A stretch of 64,000 nt of DNA, from assembly GCF_010389155.1 (NCBI RefSeq), contig NC_057764.1:41672275-41736274 (forward strand). The letters run 5' to 3'. Below the pieces are notes generated by a model, which searched no databases, had not been told where the DNA came from, and saw only the letters and a list, made by a program, of their open reading frames with translations. Shown piece by piece: positions 12,508-24,826 of the stretch (the first letter of the stretch is position 1; every line of letters begins with the position of its first letter). The position numbers and the translations under genes are program-made. The DNA comes from Erigeron canadensis (taxonomy: Eukaryota; Streptophyta; Magnoliopsida; Asterales; Asteraceae).

Positions 12508-13068
12508 ATGAACTATCAAACAAGCATGAAACAACTTTTTTCCACAAGCAAATGGTTTTGGGTCCTCTTCATATTTGTTGTAGTTACAGCAAATGCAGAA
12601 GACCTTACAAGCTCACTATGCAACACATGCACTCCCATATGTTCAACACCGCCATCTCCTACAACGTCCAAACCTCCGCCGCCATCTTTCCCATCCAAAC
12701 CATCACCAATATCTCCTCCACGTGTTCCTCCTTCCAAGTCACCGCCAACATTAACTCCTATCCACAATGTTCCACCTCCACCAAGATTTTATTACTTTGA
12801 TTCGCCGTTTGCTATATCTCCACCTATGGCAAAGTCATTTCCACCACCATCTTATGTCTCATCGGGTGGCAATAACAACGATGATGCTCCACCATCTCCA
12901 AGATTCATGTACTTCCCTTCCACACCTGCGGCTGGTAATAATATTGGACAAAATAATTATCCATATCCGTATTACATGTATGATTCAAAGGCTGCTGCTT
13001 CCTTGTCTGTACGATTTTTGTGGGTTGTAACGTTGTTGTTATGTTTACATGTCACACTTATTGTTTGA
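12508..13068 (+). CDS. Secreted proline-rich, probably GPI-anchored cell-wall protein
   Basis: One uninterrupted exon of 186 codons. Residues about 7-31 form a signal peptide (KQLFSTSKWFWVLFIFVVV then TANAED). A short CNTCTPIC cysteine patch comes next, then a Pro/Ser/Thr-rich domain (about 47-100) with SPP, PPPP and KPSP motifs that would be hydroxylated and glycosylated in extensin-like proteins. PPSPRFMYFPSTP and PPPPRFYYFDSP form a repeated aromatic module. The C-terminus (about 167-186) is a hydrophobic segment after a small-residue stretch (SKAAAS), the pattern of a GPI-attachment signal. A wall or plasma-membrane surface role is inferred. Given the TATA position, translation may begin at the second ATG, 12526, which gives a cleaner signal peptide. 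Confidence 0.75.
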   Translation: MNYQTSMKQLFSTSKWFWVLFIFVVVTANAEDLTSSLCNTCTPICSTPPSPTTSKPPPPSFPSKPSPISPPRVPPSKSPPTLTPIHNVPPPPRFYYFDSPFAISPPMAKSFPPPSYVSSGGNNNDDAPPSPRFMYFPSTPAAGNNIGQNNYPYPYYMYDSKAAASLSVRFLWVVTLLLCLHVTLIV

Positions 13069-13677
13069 TCATCAAATGAGTTTCGTATTCGGAAAATGTA
13101 GAATATAATATAGTATCTATACTTATTTTGAAAAGGTTTCATCTTTATTATTTCTTACTAACGGCTAGCAGTCTAGCACGTATCTATATATTGTTGATTG
13201 TATTTAAGTTGTAGTAATCGATGTGACAAAATATATATATTTGAAAGAGTGATATATATCTTCTTTTGAGTCGTACTTTATAAGGAGACAATTATATCAT
13301 GTCAAAATATCAAAATTTCATTATTTTTACTAGAAATTAACTTTGTGGGTTCAACTGCACCCGACCAAGAATGTTTTGTTATGTTTTTATATATAAATGT
13401 CCAGTTATTGTCCACGAGGAGCTACTAATACAAGTACGTACTGCCATACCTACGGTCAAAATACCAAAGTCGTAAGGAAAAAATTTTGAGGCCAAATATA
13501 AAAGAAAGTTCTTTCTTATGTTAGTCTTAGAACTATATATATAGCTAGACCTAAGAGTATAACTTTCAATGATAGAAAGGTAGCTGTTTAAGGGTAAAGT
13601 TACACTTAAATTAGTAAGGGTAATCTTATATCGAGAAAATGTGAATAAAGGATTAAGGCTTGTTGGCGGTTCCCAAC

Positions 13678-14384
13678 TGTTGGAGTGTGATCATTTTATT
13701 ATAAATCGTATGTCCGAGAATAATTTAAGCCTACAGCGTCACACGAAATAACACGGTAACTCGATAATATTAATTTATATATTAAAGTAATATATTGATT
13801 AGTTTGATCACGAAATGATTAATTAAACATAATTAAAGGGTTAATTGTATTTAACTAATTAAAGAGGATGATTAAAATGTGAAAATTGGAAAATGGATTT
13901 GGGCCCTAAAACTAAAGGGGGGGACGGTTTGGGTTAGGCTTTTTAAGCCTTAATCTAGCTTATTTTCCAAGCAAGGTTAACTCTAATTATGTCCTATAAA
14001 TAGAGGGTTAAGCCTAAGGTTTTTCACACACTTTTCACATAAGTTTTCTCTTATTTTTCTCCCTTTTTCTTTGAAGTGGCCGAAATCTCTTTTCCTTAAG
14101 GGGATTTCGACTTCAAGTTAAGGGTTTGAACAAAGGATTGTTCAGTTAGTGATCGGGGTACTAACATACATTATTCGGGGTGTCTAGTGTACGACCGTAG
14201 AGAGGTTTTGCTTTAAACCCTAAGCATTAATAATAATCTTATTATTATTATCTTTATTGGAGCTTTGCATAAGGTACACAACTCAATTCTATTCTTTGTT
14301 AATTAATTTGATTGCATATTTGTTTCGATTTCTTCTGTTGCGCTTACTCGTGATTATGTATGTTTATGCGTTCATATTCTAACA
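13678..14384 (+). mobile_element. Solo LTR of a Ty1-copia-like retrotransposon
   Basis: A 707-bp unit begins TGTTGGAGTGTGATC and ends ATTCTAACA, the TG...CA borders usual for copia LTRs. The 5-bp flanks are CCAAC (13673-13677) and CCAAT (14385-14389), a target duplication with one change. Neither polypurine tract nor primer site adjoins it, so it looks like a solo LTR left by recombination. It is clearly related, in inverted orientation, to the LTR at 15709-16531. Confidence 0.7.
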
Positions 14385-14531
14385 CCAATTGGTCTGAAGT
14401 ATCAAAGTTGCTTCACGCCACCAAGCGTAATATTAGGGTTTGTGTGTGTGTTTTTCATTAGAGACTACAAACTGGTTAACTGGTTGTTTGAGGGTATTTA
14501 TAGAGTAGGCAAAAAAGATCCAGAAGCTGGT
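14385..14531 (-). mobile_element. Possible LTR fragment on the minus strand
   Basis: Read on the minus strand, this stretch contains CTCTATAAATACCC, a good TATA box, followed by a CA-rich leader. The adjoining duplicated unit begins TGTTAGAACTTGACAC on that strand. This resembles the U3/R part of another LTR into which the copia LTR at 13678 may have inserted. Its boundaries cannot be fixed. Confidence 0.3.
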
Positions 14532-14975
14532 CCCAAACGGTAACGTTAACGGCTGGCTAAACGTTATTCGGTGTGGACTCTAGCGTAACAACTTCTGACT
14601 AGGTACGGTTGTCTGGTTATGTGGTTTTGGACCACATGTGCAGCCATACGTCATATGTTGTACGCTCCTAGCATAATACCTGTCGTAGCCTTTTGTAGGT
14701 GAGACGGTAAGTTTATTAACTTTGTGTCAAGTTCTAACAATACCATTGTATTTCCCAAACGGTAACGTTAACGGCTGGCTAAACGTTATTCGGTGTGGAC
14801 TTTAGCGTAACAACTTCTGACTAGGTACGGTTGTCTGGTTATGTGGTTTTGGACCACATGTGCAGCCATACGTCATATGTTGTACGCTCCTAGCATAATA
14901 CCTGTCGTAGCCTTCTGTAGGTGAGACGGTAAGTTTATTAACTTTGTGTCAAGTTCTAACAATACCATTGTATTT
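14532..14975. repeat. Direct tandem duplication, two 222-bp units
   Basis: Unit 1 (14532-14753) and unit 2 (14754-14975) both begin CCCAAACGGTAACG and end ACCATTGTATTT. I see only two differences (GGACTC/GGACTT and CTTTTG/CTTCTG), so the duplication is young compared with the decayed repeats around it. It is probably part of an LTR. Confidence 0.9.
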
Positions 14976-15063
14976 CTTTCTTTTTTTTTTGGTACTTTTT
15001 GTTTTCAACGTACACTGATATGATAGAGCTTTATATTGGTTAATTTATTCCGTTATATATTTG

Positions 15064-15240
15064 CTTATTAGGTCCTATGGGTTGGGTCATTGGTTAACGG
15101 GTTGTGGGTCAGGGTTGAAATTCCTAACCTAAAACGTTTAACGGGTTGTGTTAGGGTCAGAGTTTTTTAATCCGCCAACCCGGCAACCCGAACTCGGCAA
15201 CCCGAATTCGAACCCATTGACAACCCTAATTAGTATCGTG
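15064..15240. repeat. Degenerate terminal repeat of a GGGTTGGGTC-type transposon
   Basis: Rich in short variants of GGGTTGNGGGTC on the left and CAACCCGGCAACCC on the right, ending TTGACAACCCTAATTAG. Such arrays are the subterminal repeats of hAT-like relics; TTGACAACCCTA resembles the ends of the element at 33161. No target duplication was found. Confidence 0.35.
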
Positions 15241-15708
15241 TTAGTAAAACAACAATAATAAACTATATTATTAAGGGAGGTGCTTTTTTCACTTATGATT
15301 TTAGTTGCTAAGTGATCCTTACACAACTTATTTTTACCATACACAATAAATATATATGCATTATATGATTGTACAGTAAACTGTATAATGCATACAATGT
15401 TGTGTATGGCTAAAAATTGTTGTGTAAAGATCATTTGCTTAATACAAATCTTTTTTAATGACTTTTAATGATAGTTTTGCCCCTAATATTTATTATAAGT
15501 TATGACAAGATATCTAGTATTACTCTTTTGCCCTATTACTTTTTCTACTTCTCTATCCTTTCTTCTTCGATTACATGTCGATCTATTTTTAGTGTTGACA
15601 AAAGATTACATAAAACCTCAACTGCTATTGCTGTTGAAGACGTCTATGAAACCTAATTTTACTTTTTGTTTAATGCTAGATTTTATTTTCAAAGTTGAGC
15701 TTTTTAGG

Positions 15709-16531
15709 TGTTAGAATATGAGGACATAAACATATAACAATTCACAAGTACACAGCGGAAAAAATTGAATATGTAATCAAATTAATTAACAAAGAGAGAA
15801 TTGAAACGTGTACCTTTGCGCAAAGCTTCCAACAATATTATTATTAATAATAAGATTATTATTATTTAGGGTTTAAAGTAAAACCCTCTACGATCGCACA
15901 CTTGACACCCCTATGATGTATGCTAGTACCCGATCACGAACTCCACCCGTTGTGTATCTCCCTTTATTCGAAAACCCCATGAAACAAAAACCAAGTTGTC
16001 GACTAACAAATCTTAGTACAATTAATGCTATGCATTAATATATATATATATATATATGTTCCATATATAGATCAAATGGAATAAAACCGAACACCCCTTT
16101 GTGGGTTTCGGTCGATTTAAGAGAGAAAAGAAAGAGAAGATTTTCTTTAGTTTTACAAATCTAATTGTCTTACAAATAAATAACCCTTAACCCTCCTTAT
16201 ACAGGGTTAATAATTAGGGTTATTAAACTTAGTGAACAAGTTTGTGTTAGGTTACAAAACCCATCGTAAAAACCGGCCCATCTAAGTGAGATTAGGAAGT
16301 TTTCTTAATTCCTAATTTTCACTTAAATCCTTCTCTTTTCAATGTATTTAATTAATAAATGTTTATTTAAATTTAAACGATCGTTTATTAATTATTTCGT
16401 GATCACATTAATTAATATATTACTTTAATATATTAATTAATAACATAGAGTTACCGTGTCATTTCGTGTGATCCCATAGTCTTAAATTATTTCCGGACAT
16501 GCGTTTATTATAACGTGATCACATACCAACA
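15709..16531 (-). mobile_element. Ty1-copia LTR, 3' LTR on the minus strand
   Basis: The 823-bp unit reads, on the minus strand, TGTTGGTATGTGATCACG ... TTCTAACA. Immediately outside its 5' end (plus 16532-16547, GCTCCCACTTGAGC) lies the complement of a polypurine tract AAGTGGGAG, the classic copia junction into the 3' LTR. The internal region therefore lies to the right. It is of the same family as the LTR at 13678. Confidence 0.7.
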
Positions 16532-17460
16532 GCTCCCACTTGAGCATGTTATTATAAAGGCAATAACATTGGTTAGCGTCTAGCAACACGCCAATGCTCC
16601 CAGAAATATTTAAGGATAGTTTCTTAGAATAACATTTGAAATGATTTAGTCTTTATTATCCCTTTGTTTCAGATACCATTGTTAATTATGAATATGGATC
16701 AATGTCATTTCATAGTTTAACGATTCTCTTTCTCATTTCTACGATTAATCAAGATTACCAAATTAAACCTCCTCTTGAGTTCATTTGGGTATGGCCATAC
16801 AAATATCTTAATTAATTAATGAGGGGCCCAAATGGTATCATACTTCAGTTGCAAATTGAAGGAACAAATCTTGTTTTGACTACAAGTGTCTAGTCATGTC
16901 GTTTCACTACATTTCTGAAAATAACCCTTTATTACTACCTTGTTCAGCACAATTATAACTATATCAAGAAAATGCAATCCACACATGCATAACCTACTTG
17001 TATCTCAAGTCTAAGGATAAATAAAGTAACCATTTCACGAATTTCACTTAATGACGCCGATCCATAAAATGAAAATTCGTTAAGTGGGGTAAGTCCGATA
17101 TTCACCTCTTTGAATACCATGTGAGTTTGGTACGACCATCTTTAAAATATTCCGTTAAATATATTCACCAATCTCTCACATTTGCCTTAGTTTAATTATA
17201 TTCCCATATGATTAATCGACAATTGACATTTTAAAATATTTAAAATATTCATGTATTTAAACATGCAAATATAGGACACAATTATTATAAAAATTAAGGA
17301 TCCGCTAAGTTATAATCTGTGTGAACTTTGAGTATCTTAATTTCTCCTAGTTTAATTTATTCGCAAGCCATATGCCTAAAATAATGTTCCATTTATCCCA
17401 AAATAACGACTAATTAAGAGCGATCATATATTCTACAGACACAGATATGTGATATTTTTC
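16532..17460 (-). mobile_element. Decayed copia internal region, 3' non-coding part
   Basis: This lies directly upstream, on the minus strand, of the polypurine tract and 3' LTR. No reverse transcriptase, integrase or RNase H frame is readable, so it is either the 3' untranslated domain or a non-autonomous element. No matching 5' LTR is in the window before the SINE and COG8. Confidence 0.4.
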
Positions 17461-17562
17461 CAACTAAGATTAATTAGTATATGGACCCTTTTCAATAGTA
17501 CCCACCCTTAGATATGTAGGATGCGCATCCTATATAATTGTGATGGTTAAGTACTTCCATCA

Positions 17563-17735
17563 TAGCTGAGTGGTTGAGCACTAACTTTATATGCTAGAGG
17601 TCTCGAGGTCTCGAGGTCTCGAGTTCGAGACATGAGTAGGAATTTCACATTTAAGAGGCTACAGCATAAAAAATGTAAGGGGCCATAAATGTCAATACTA
17701 CCAAAGTTGAAACAAAAACGCAACACCTTCACTAC
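17563..17735 (+). mobile_element. tRNA-derived SINE upstream of COG8
   Basis: A pol III A box TAGCTGAGTGG (17563-17573) and B box GAGTTCGAGAC (17621-17631) are spaced as in a tRNA. A non-tRNA tail follows. Between the boxes an 8-bp unit GGTCTCGA is repeated three times (17599-17622). The tail ends within about 60-100 bp of the COG8 start codon, so the element lies in the core promoter or 5'UTR. Confidence 0.6.
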
Positions 17736-17789
17736 ACGCCCAGATCTTGGTTGAACAATCCAAAATCAACAAAGTAAAATTAATACAAA

Positions 17790-20700
17790 ATGGAAATCGG
17801 AAGTCCTTCCGGAGACGATTTATCGTCACCGGCGGCAGTTACGGAGTTGCTGCCATTAGCATCCGCATCACAACAACCGTACGTATCGGAACTCCTTTCC
17901 TTCACTCTCGATCGCCTGAACAAGGAGCCAGAGCTTCTTAGAGTCGATGCGGAGCGAATTCGGCGACAGATGCAGGAAGTTGCGGTGAATAACTACCGCG
18001 CATTCATCTCTGCTGCCGATGCTTTGGTTTCGATCCGTCACGAAGTCTCGTCAATCGATAAACATCTCGAATCTATGGTAAAGATGTTGTTTAAGTAGTT
18101 TATGTTATTTTATTTATATTATGATTTGAAGTTAGAAGTGGAATTTATTAGATACAGGTCGTTGTATCTATAGGTTTTTATGTGAATTTGAAGTGGAATG
18201 GAAATGTGGATGTGGAATTGATTAGAAATAGGTAGTTGTATCTATAGGTTTGTGTATGCATTTGTAATAGGATCAAATTAGAAAGCAAAAGGTAGAAGTT
18301 TGTGATGAGAAGGAATGTGTGTTATCATGTCAAGTTGAATAGATATATAGTTGTATCTATAGGTTTTGTGTAATTATTTGTGATAGAAGTGAAATTAAAA
18401 ACTGAAAACATGAATACGAGTTTCTGATTAGAAAGAATGTATGTTAATATGTGACGATGACATGCAATGCAACCGATGAGGTAGAATGGGTGAGATATGG
18501 CTGATTGTATCTATAGGTTTGTGTATGTGCTTGTGATAGCATATAGCAGCAAAGTCAGAAATTTAAGAGCCTGAAGAATAGTTTATGGTTTGGAGGACGA
18601 TATTTTATCACGTGAAGTCATGGTGCACTTCAATTTGATAGGTGTAAATGAAGAGATATATGGTCGGTATATTCATATATGTGTATATGTCTTTGTGCTA
18701 CCAGTAAATTTAGATAAGTGAGAGCATTGAGGGTTGTTGAAGTTGATGTGGGCTAGCATCTGATTCTGAACCTTACGTTGAGCTATAAAGCACAATTTTT
18801 GCTTGTCTGTTATACAATGCAAGAGGCTTAATGGCTTATTAGTTGTTGATAGTTTTGTTCTTGCATTAGTGCTTTATATGTTGTTGAAGTTGAATAGGGC
18901 AATTATAAGTTTGGGCTTTTGCAGATTGCAGAGGTTCCGAAGCTGACATCTGGCTGCTCAGAGTTCATTGATTCTGCAGAAAAGATTTTGGAGGAGAGAG
19001 AGATGAACAAAACATTGCTGGAAAATCATAGTACTTTGCTTGACTTACTTGAAATTCCTCAGCTTATGGACACGTATGTTTTTGGCTTATCAATAGAGAT
19101 AGTGTGCTAAGATTTAAACCAGTGGAATTCTTCTCAAGGCCTAAATTGCTAGTTGAATAATCCTATCATATAGATCCACAATTTTATTATATGTAGTATA
19201 CTTATGAACTACATGAGCTTCACCTGGAATAGTTGGAGGTTCATAGGTTTACTTGTATTTAGCTATTAGTTGTCGTCTGTAAGGTACCTGCTGATCTTTT
19301 CCCCGCCTTTTCGATTCAAGAAATGATTTGGAATAAATCTTTCAATATGGATTTTATCATGTTCCATGAAGTATCGGTTTATCTTTGTTCTTTAATTGTT
19401 TTGCACATGATGTGTAATAGTCCACAACATTCTCTACATTCTTTTTGCAATATGAACAGTCAAACCATCAATTTGCCTTTCTGAACTACTTTCTCTAGCT
19501 TATAAACTATCATATTTGTTGCCTTTTTAGGTGTGTGAGGAATGGAAACTATGATGAAGCTCTAGACTTGGAAGCTTATGTTAGCAAACTCTCAACAATG
19601 CACCCGAAGTAAGTTTTTTTTTTTAAATCCTAATGACAAAGCTATCTGCCTAGTCTTTAACCTTATAGTATTGCTTAAGGAGTTGTGAACTTATCACATA
19701 TATTCTCTTTTGCATTATCCATCCATCAAGACTACCAGTCATTCAAGCACTTGCCGCAGAAGTTCGACAGACTACACAGTCTCTGCTCTCACAACTTCTC
19801 CAAAAACTAAGATCAAGTATTCAGGCAAGTGTGTGGTAACATGAGAAAAACATTTTTTCATTTTCAATGTCATTGATGTTAGGAAGTAATTAATAATGAT
19901 GCTGGTGGGTGTGAACCACCTAAATGGTCCGTTGTTTCAAAAAAATTTCATGTCTGGACTATTTAAGATAAATAATGACACTGATGGTCCTTTATAAGTG
20001 TAACAAGATCATTTGTGAACAAGTTTTGAAATAAAGAACCATACATGTAATGTTCGATCTTAAAGTCCAAAATTGAAATTTTGAGTGTAGGCTGTTCAAC
20101 AAAAGATCGTTTGTGCACCAAGTTTTAGAATAAAGATGCGTAAGTGAAATAATGAGTAAACCAAAGGAACAGTTTATTTATAATATTCCATTGGTAATAT
20201 TGTATAATTGTTAGTACTACTACCACTAACTAAATTGTATTAGAACATGTTTTCTTCAAAACCACAGCTTTTATTATGTCTTGCAGATTTCTGACAAGCC
20301 TTTGTATTGCAGTTGCCAGAATGTCTTCGCATTATTGGATATTTACGAAGGATAGGAATATATAGTGAGTATGAGATGCGCCTACAGGTACCTGTTTTCC
20401 ATTTCTTGCATACGTATATAAAATTAATCAATGATTTATTGGTGTATTTTCAAGTAATTTATCTCTAAAAGCCTAACTTACTGACCTGTTATGACAATAT
20501 TCTTGGTGGGGGCAGTTCCTAAGATGCAGAGAGTCATGGTTGTCTGGGATCCTTGATGACTTAGACCCAAGAGATGCTTATGAATACTTAAAAAAGATGG
20601 CAACCTATCACCGGATGCATCTTTTTGATATTGTTAACCAATATCGTGCCATATTTGCTGATGATACATCAGGAAGTGAAGAGAACTATGATGGTGGACT

Positions 20701-23700
20701 TCTCTTCAGTTGGAGCATGCATCAGGTTGCCTATCATCTTAAAACTCTCAAGATCATGCTCCCTAAGATAACTGAAGGTGGGTCTTTGTCCAATATATTG
20801 GACCAGTGCATGGTGAGTGTTGGACATGGGCTTTTATCTTTTGTTTCTTTAGAAATTCCATCTAATTGCTCTTTTCTATTGTAATTATTTGATCACTCGA
20901 GACAATTGGTGTAATCATTAGGCGGTTGTAGATGTGGTTGTAAATCTTTGTTTTAAAAAAAGGATCTCATAGTCTGAGGTGTTCTTACACCAAATTAAAA
21001 TCTTTTTCTGTCTCACTCACACACACTCTCACTGTCTTCTTTTGACTACAACTTGTTCATATATACAGGTTATGACCAATATTTGTGAGAATCACATGTC
21101 TGTGGAAGTTGAATGTCTTTATTCCAACACAACTAGCACAACCTGTTTTTTTGACATTGGATTGTAATGCAAGTAAAGGCATGGCTACAGTTTTTTCTTT
21201 ATTCAGTTTATGGCAAACAATAGTAAGAATCAAAAGTCTGGGGAACTGGGGAAGTTGATTTTCAATAGTTTTAGTATAAGTATCACAACTTCTTTTATGA
21301 AATTTGGATGGTACTGTTGTAAAGTGGTGGTTGCTGATGCATAATTTTTTTGGTACACTTTAGTCTACCAAGAAGCTACATGTATGTAATTTGCATGCCC
21401 CAGTTGATGCTTTTATTCTCCATCTAGTTATTTCATAAGGTGCATGCTTGAATTGTGAAGTGAAAGTAGATCTGGTTCTACCTTTTGTTAGTTATTTTTT
21501 CTTGCTTGGAGCTAATATTGATCTTCTTTGTGCTTCACAGTATTGTGCCACGGGACTTGGTTGGGTTGGATTAGATTTTCGGGGATTGCTTCCACCTCTC
21601 TTTGAAGAGTAAGTTACTTTTGGTGTTTTTCTCTTTGTATCCGTTTCTGATCACGGATCTCAATATGCACAACTTTGTTTTTTGTCATTTCTGCAGGGCT
21701 GTTTTAAACTTATTTTCAAAGAATATGAGCACAGCTGTGGAGAATTTTCAGGTATAATGATATATTGATTGTTTGTTTTCCTTCGTAAACCCAATCAGTA
21801 TCTTCTTGCATATATTGATAATATCATACTGGTCACCTATGAGACCCATGTACACAATGTACAGATTTATTGCCGGGTGTTCCCATTATATGCATTATTT
21901 ATGATTTCCCCCCCACCTTTCTTTCTATTAATTGCAGTTGGTTTTGGATTCACATCGATGGATCGCACCAGTTGGCCTCTCACCCAATAGCTTTGGTGAA
22001 GCAAGTCAGGAAGATGTCCCACCACCTCCAGAGTTAATGGAGCATCCACCTCTTGCTGTTTTTGTGAATGGTATGTTGTAAATAACTTAATCATATACGA
22101 GTAAATTGAACTCCATGATACCTACACAACACAGCCACGTGGAATAGGTATGGCGCTGGTGTAAGAGAAGGGAGTAAGGGTTCTGTGTCTCATTATATAT
22201 TGGTTGGGGAAAAGAGGGTGATGTGTTACATCTGCAATGGGTGGGGAAATAGGATGACGTGTCACTGTGATTGGTGGTGTTGAATCTTAAAATGAGGGTG
22301 GAGTATATGCTTTATATCATAGCATGGGTGTGTAGATTACTACGGGTCATTCTGTGATTATCTTCTGACATGTTATTATATTTCTTCGTTGCTAAGCCTG
22401 CGGAATATAGGAATGTTAGTTTTGTTATAATCAGATTCCCCCTTGTTTCTATGTGGACAGTCTGCTTCCCTTATTCTATAGTGTAATTTTATAGTTTTGC
22501 TTCTGGTGTTACCTACATCTTGTAAGTGTATGTCCCACTCTTCCAAAACTACTCGGCTTATATGTTTGATGAGATTATGGACACAAATGGTTCATCCACG
22601 ATGATTGAGAAGGTCCACTTGTGAGTTGTTAATCTGTGTCCTTGTGTTATCAGGTGTATCTGTTGCAATGAACGAGCTACGACCCTGTGCCCCAATAAGT
22701 TTGAAACATATCCTTGCTCAAGAATTAGTGAAAGGGCTGCGCGAGGTTTCTGATTCTTTGTTGAGATACAATACCACCAGGGTGCTTAGGGAGAGTGAGT
22801 CTGTCCTTTTCCTGTCTCTGTGCCGGTCGTTTCTTGAGGTAAATTACCAGAAAGTTAGATCTAGCTAAATCGCGGGTTGGTACAGGAGTTTGGGGTGAGG
22901 GTTTGACCCAGAGCCACAGAACACTTCTTGATTAGAATTTTTTTTTCAAATATGTTTTTTACCCAGAGTCAAACTTTTTGGAATGAAGTGATTTAGGAAC
23001 TTTTATGAATTAAAGAAACAGTTTTGGCTTTTTCTTTATCTAATTTAATTTCTACTTAATCGCAAGAGATAAGCATATGGTGGACCAACCCATTCGGCCA
23101 TTCCTACAGCTAATCTGCAATCACATTCACCCTACTCGTATAAAAAGGAGAGAATTTGACTTTAGTGGAAATTATCACTGTTTAAATACCACTTTTGGCC
23201 CATTAGAACTTCGGTTTCACTATTTTTTTGAAAACAATTTATGTGAAAATGGTCTATTATATCAGTATTATTATTTGAGCTAAGTTGATTGTAATGATTT
23301 CGTTTCACAAGATTCGGTCATTTTTGGCTTCATGAAAAGCTGTTATATATGTTTGGCAATTAGTTAGACAATTATGTTGTTAACTTGTGTAGTCAAATAT
23401 TTCAACTTTCAAGGGGCACTATATCGGGACAAATTTTTATATTGTGTGTCCACATTTTTAGTTACAAAAACTTATGCTATTGTATAAATAGCCTTTGCAG
23501 TAACCTGAGTTGGGTGGTTTTTAAGCATTTGATTACACTTTGGGGAACCTTTGTACTGTATCATGATCTTGCCATACTTCCATAGTTTTTCACATGATCC
23601 ATTTGAGATTCTTGGAAGAGAACATACTACTAAAATCGGCCCAGTTTTTTCTGGTTAATGGTGTGCAATTGCCTGCTCAGCTAGCACTCTTATATCACTC

Positions 23701-24010
23701 TTATATGATTTTTTAGGTTGCTTATCCACATTGTGCTACAAGCTTTGGACGCTGTTACCTTGGAGGATCCTCCCTTATCACAGATGGCAATTACTTGTTT
23801 GAGGGACTTACTCGTCTTTTAACAGCATATTCCTCTAGACATTTACCAAAGAGAGTTCAAAATATAGAAACAAAGAATGTATTAGAGAACGGAAAACCAC
23901 CTTCAGTTGAAAATGGATCAGCTACAGATGTCAAAGAAACAGAGAATAGTAATGTTGTTGAGGAACACAACACGGTATCAGAAAGCCAGGAAAAACAAAG
24001 TGAAGAATAA
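17790..24010 (+). CDS. COG8: Conserved oligomeric Golgi complex subunit 8
   Basis: Eleven exons (17790-18077, 18925-19073, 19531-19608, 19731-19824, 20313-20387, 20516-20812, 21541-21608, 21697-21751, 21938-22070, 22654-22838, 23717-24010) join to 571 aa; plant COG8 proteins are about this long. The Dor1/COG8 domain covers roughly 35-480 and includes a helical N-terminal region ([19 protein letters not shown]), [71 protein letters not shown] and [18 protein letters not shown]. The Glu/Asn/Ser-rich C-terminal tail after about 505 is likely disordered. COG is a Golgi tethering complex for retrograde vesicles that keeps glycosylation enzymes in place; COG8 sits in lobe B. Intron 4 has a GC donor. 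The SINE just upstream may affect its promoter. Confidence 0.95.
19825..20312 (+). other. GC-AG intron in COG8
   Basis: Exon 4 ends ATTCAG and the intron begins GCAAGTGTG, so the donor is CAG/GCAAGT. The acceptor is TATTGCAG. Joining here gives [12 protein letters not shown], the expected COG8 sequence in frame. Confidence 0.75.
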
Positions 24011-24826
24011 ACCCTAAATGTTTGTTATAATGTTACAGTTTGTATTATAAACCTATATTGCAGGCTTACAAATGCAATACCAGTGAGATTGTTAGCTGCT
24101 GCTTATATTTTCTATAAAGTAATTTTTTGGTTGAGGTGTAGTTAGTAAGATCCAGTATATGAAAACTCTATATCCAAAGTTGGAATTGTTTAATGTTTTT
24201 CCGTTGTATCCTTTGAGTTAATATCCAAATTTTATGAGTAAATCAATTTATGGTTTATACTTAGCTAAAGAGGTTTGTGTTTGAACCACCTCTTGAATTA
24301 TACCAAGGGATCAATTGAAATCGGCTCGAACCCATGGACGCTAGAAATTTAGAATGAAAAACTAATAACTAAGTCTAACATTTGATAATCAAGTACTACT
24401 TACATTTATTGGATTTTTCGGATGAGTATCAACTTTTCAGAAGTTTTTCATTTCATGTTAGAAGATTGGGTTGACCTGCAAACACTTTCTATTATTAATT
24501 TAATACATTTGTTGTCTAATAAATTGTTTTAGAAGCTATTGATAACCTGCATACTTATAAGTTGTTTTTTTAACACCTTATTAGATTAACTCAATTTTCA
24601 TCAGCCAATATATATTTGATCATAGATCATTGATTCATAAATCTGAGTATAACATATGAATCCATGCCTTGTCGACTTGTCAAGGTGTATTTTGACTTTC
24701 TATAAAGTCTAAGGGAGCAAAATATAAAACCAAATTAATAGTTATAAATAATCATTAAATTAAAGACCCAATTATCCCTAAAACCCTGAAATCCCCAAAA
24801 CCCAGATTCCAAATTGAACATTCTAT
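24011..24826. other. Intergenic between COG8 and the fused methyltransferase gene
   Basis: AT-rich, no ORF of note. It should hold the COG8 3'UTR and the promoter plus first non-coding exon of the next gene. Confidence 0.5.

Noticed and set aside
12516..12767. Gly-rich minus-strand frame in the proline-rich gene
   Set aside because: Antisense of Pro codons always reads as Gly-rich; signal peptide and TATA box support the plus strand.
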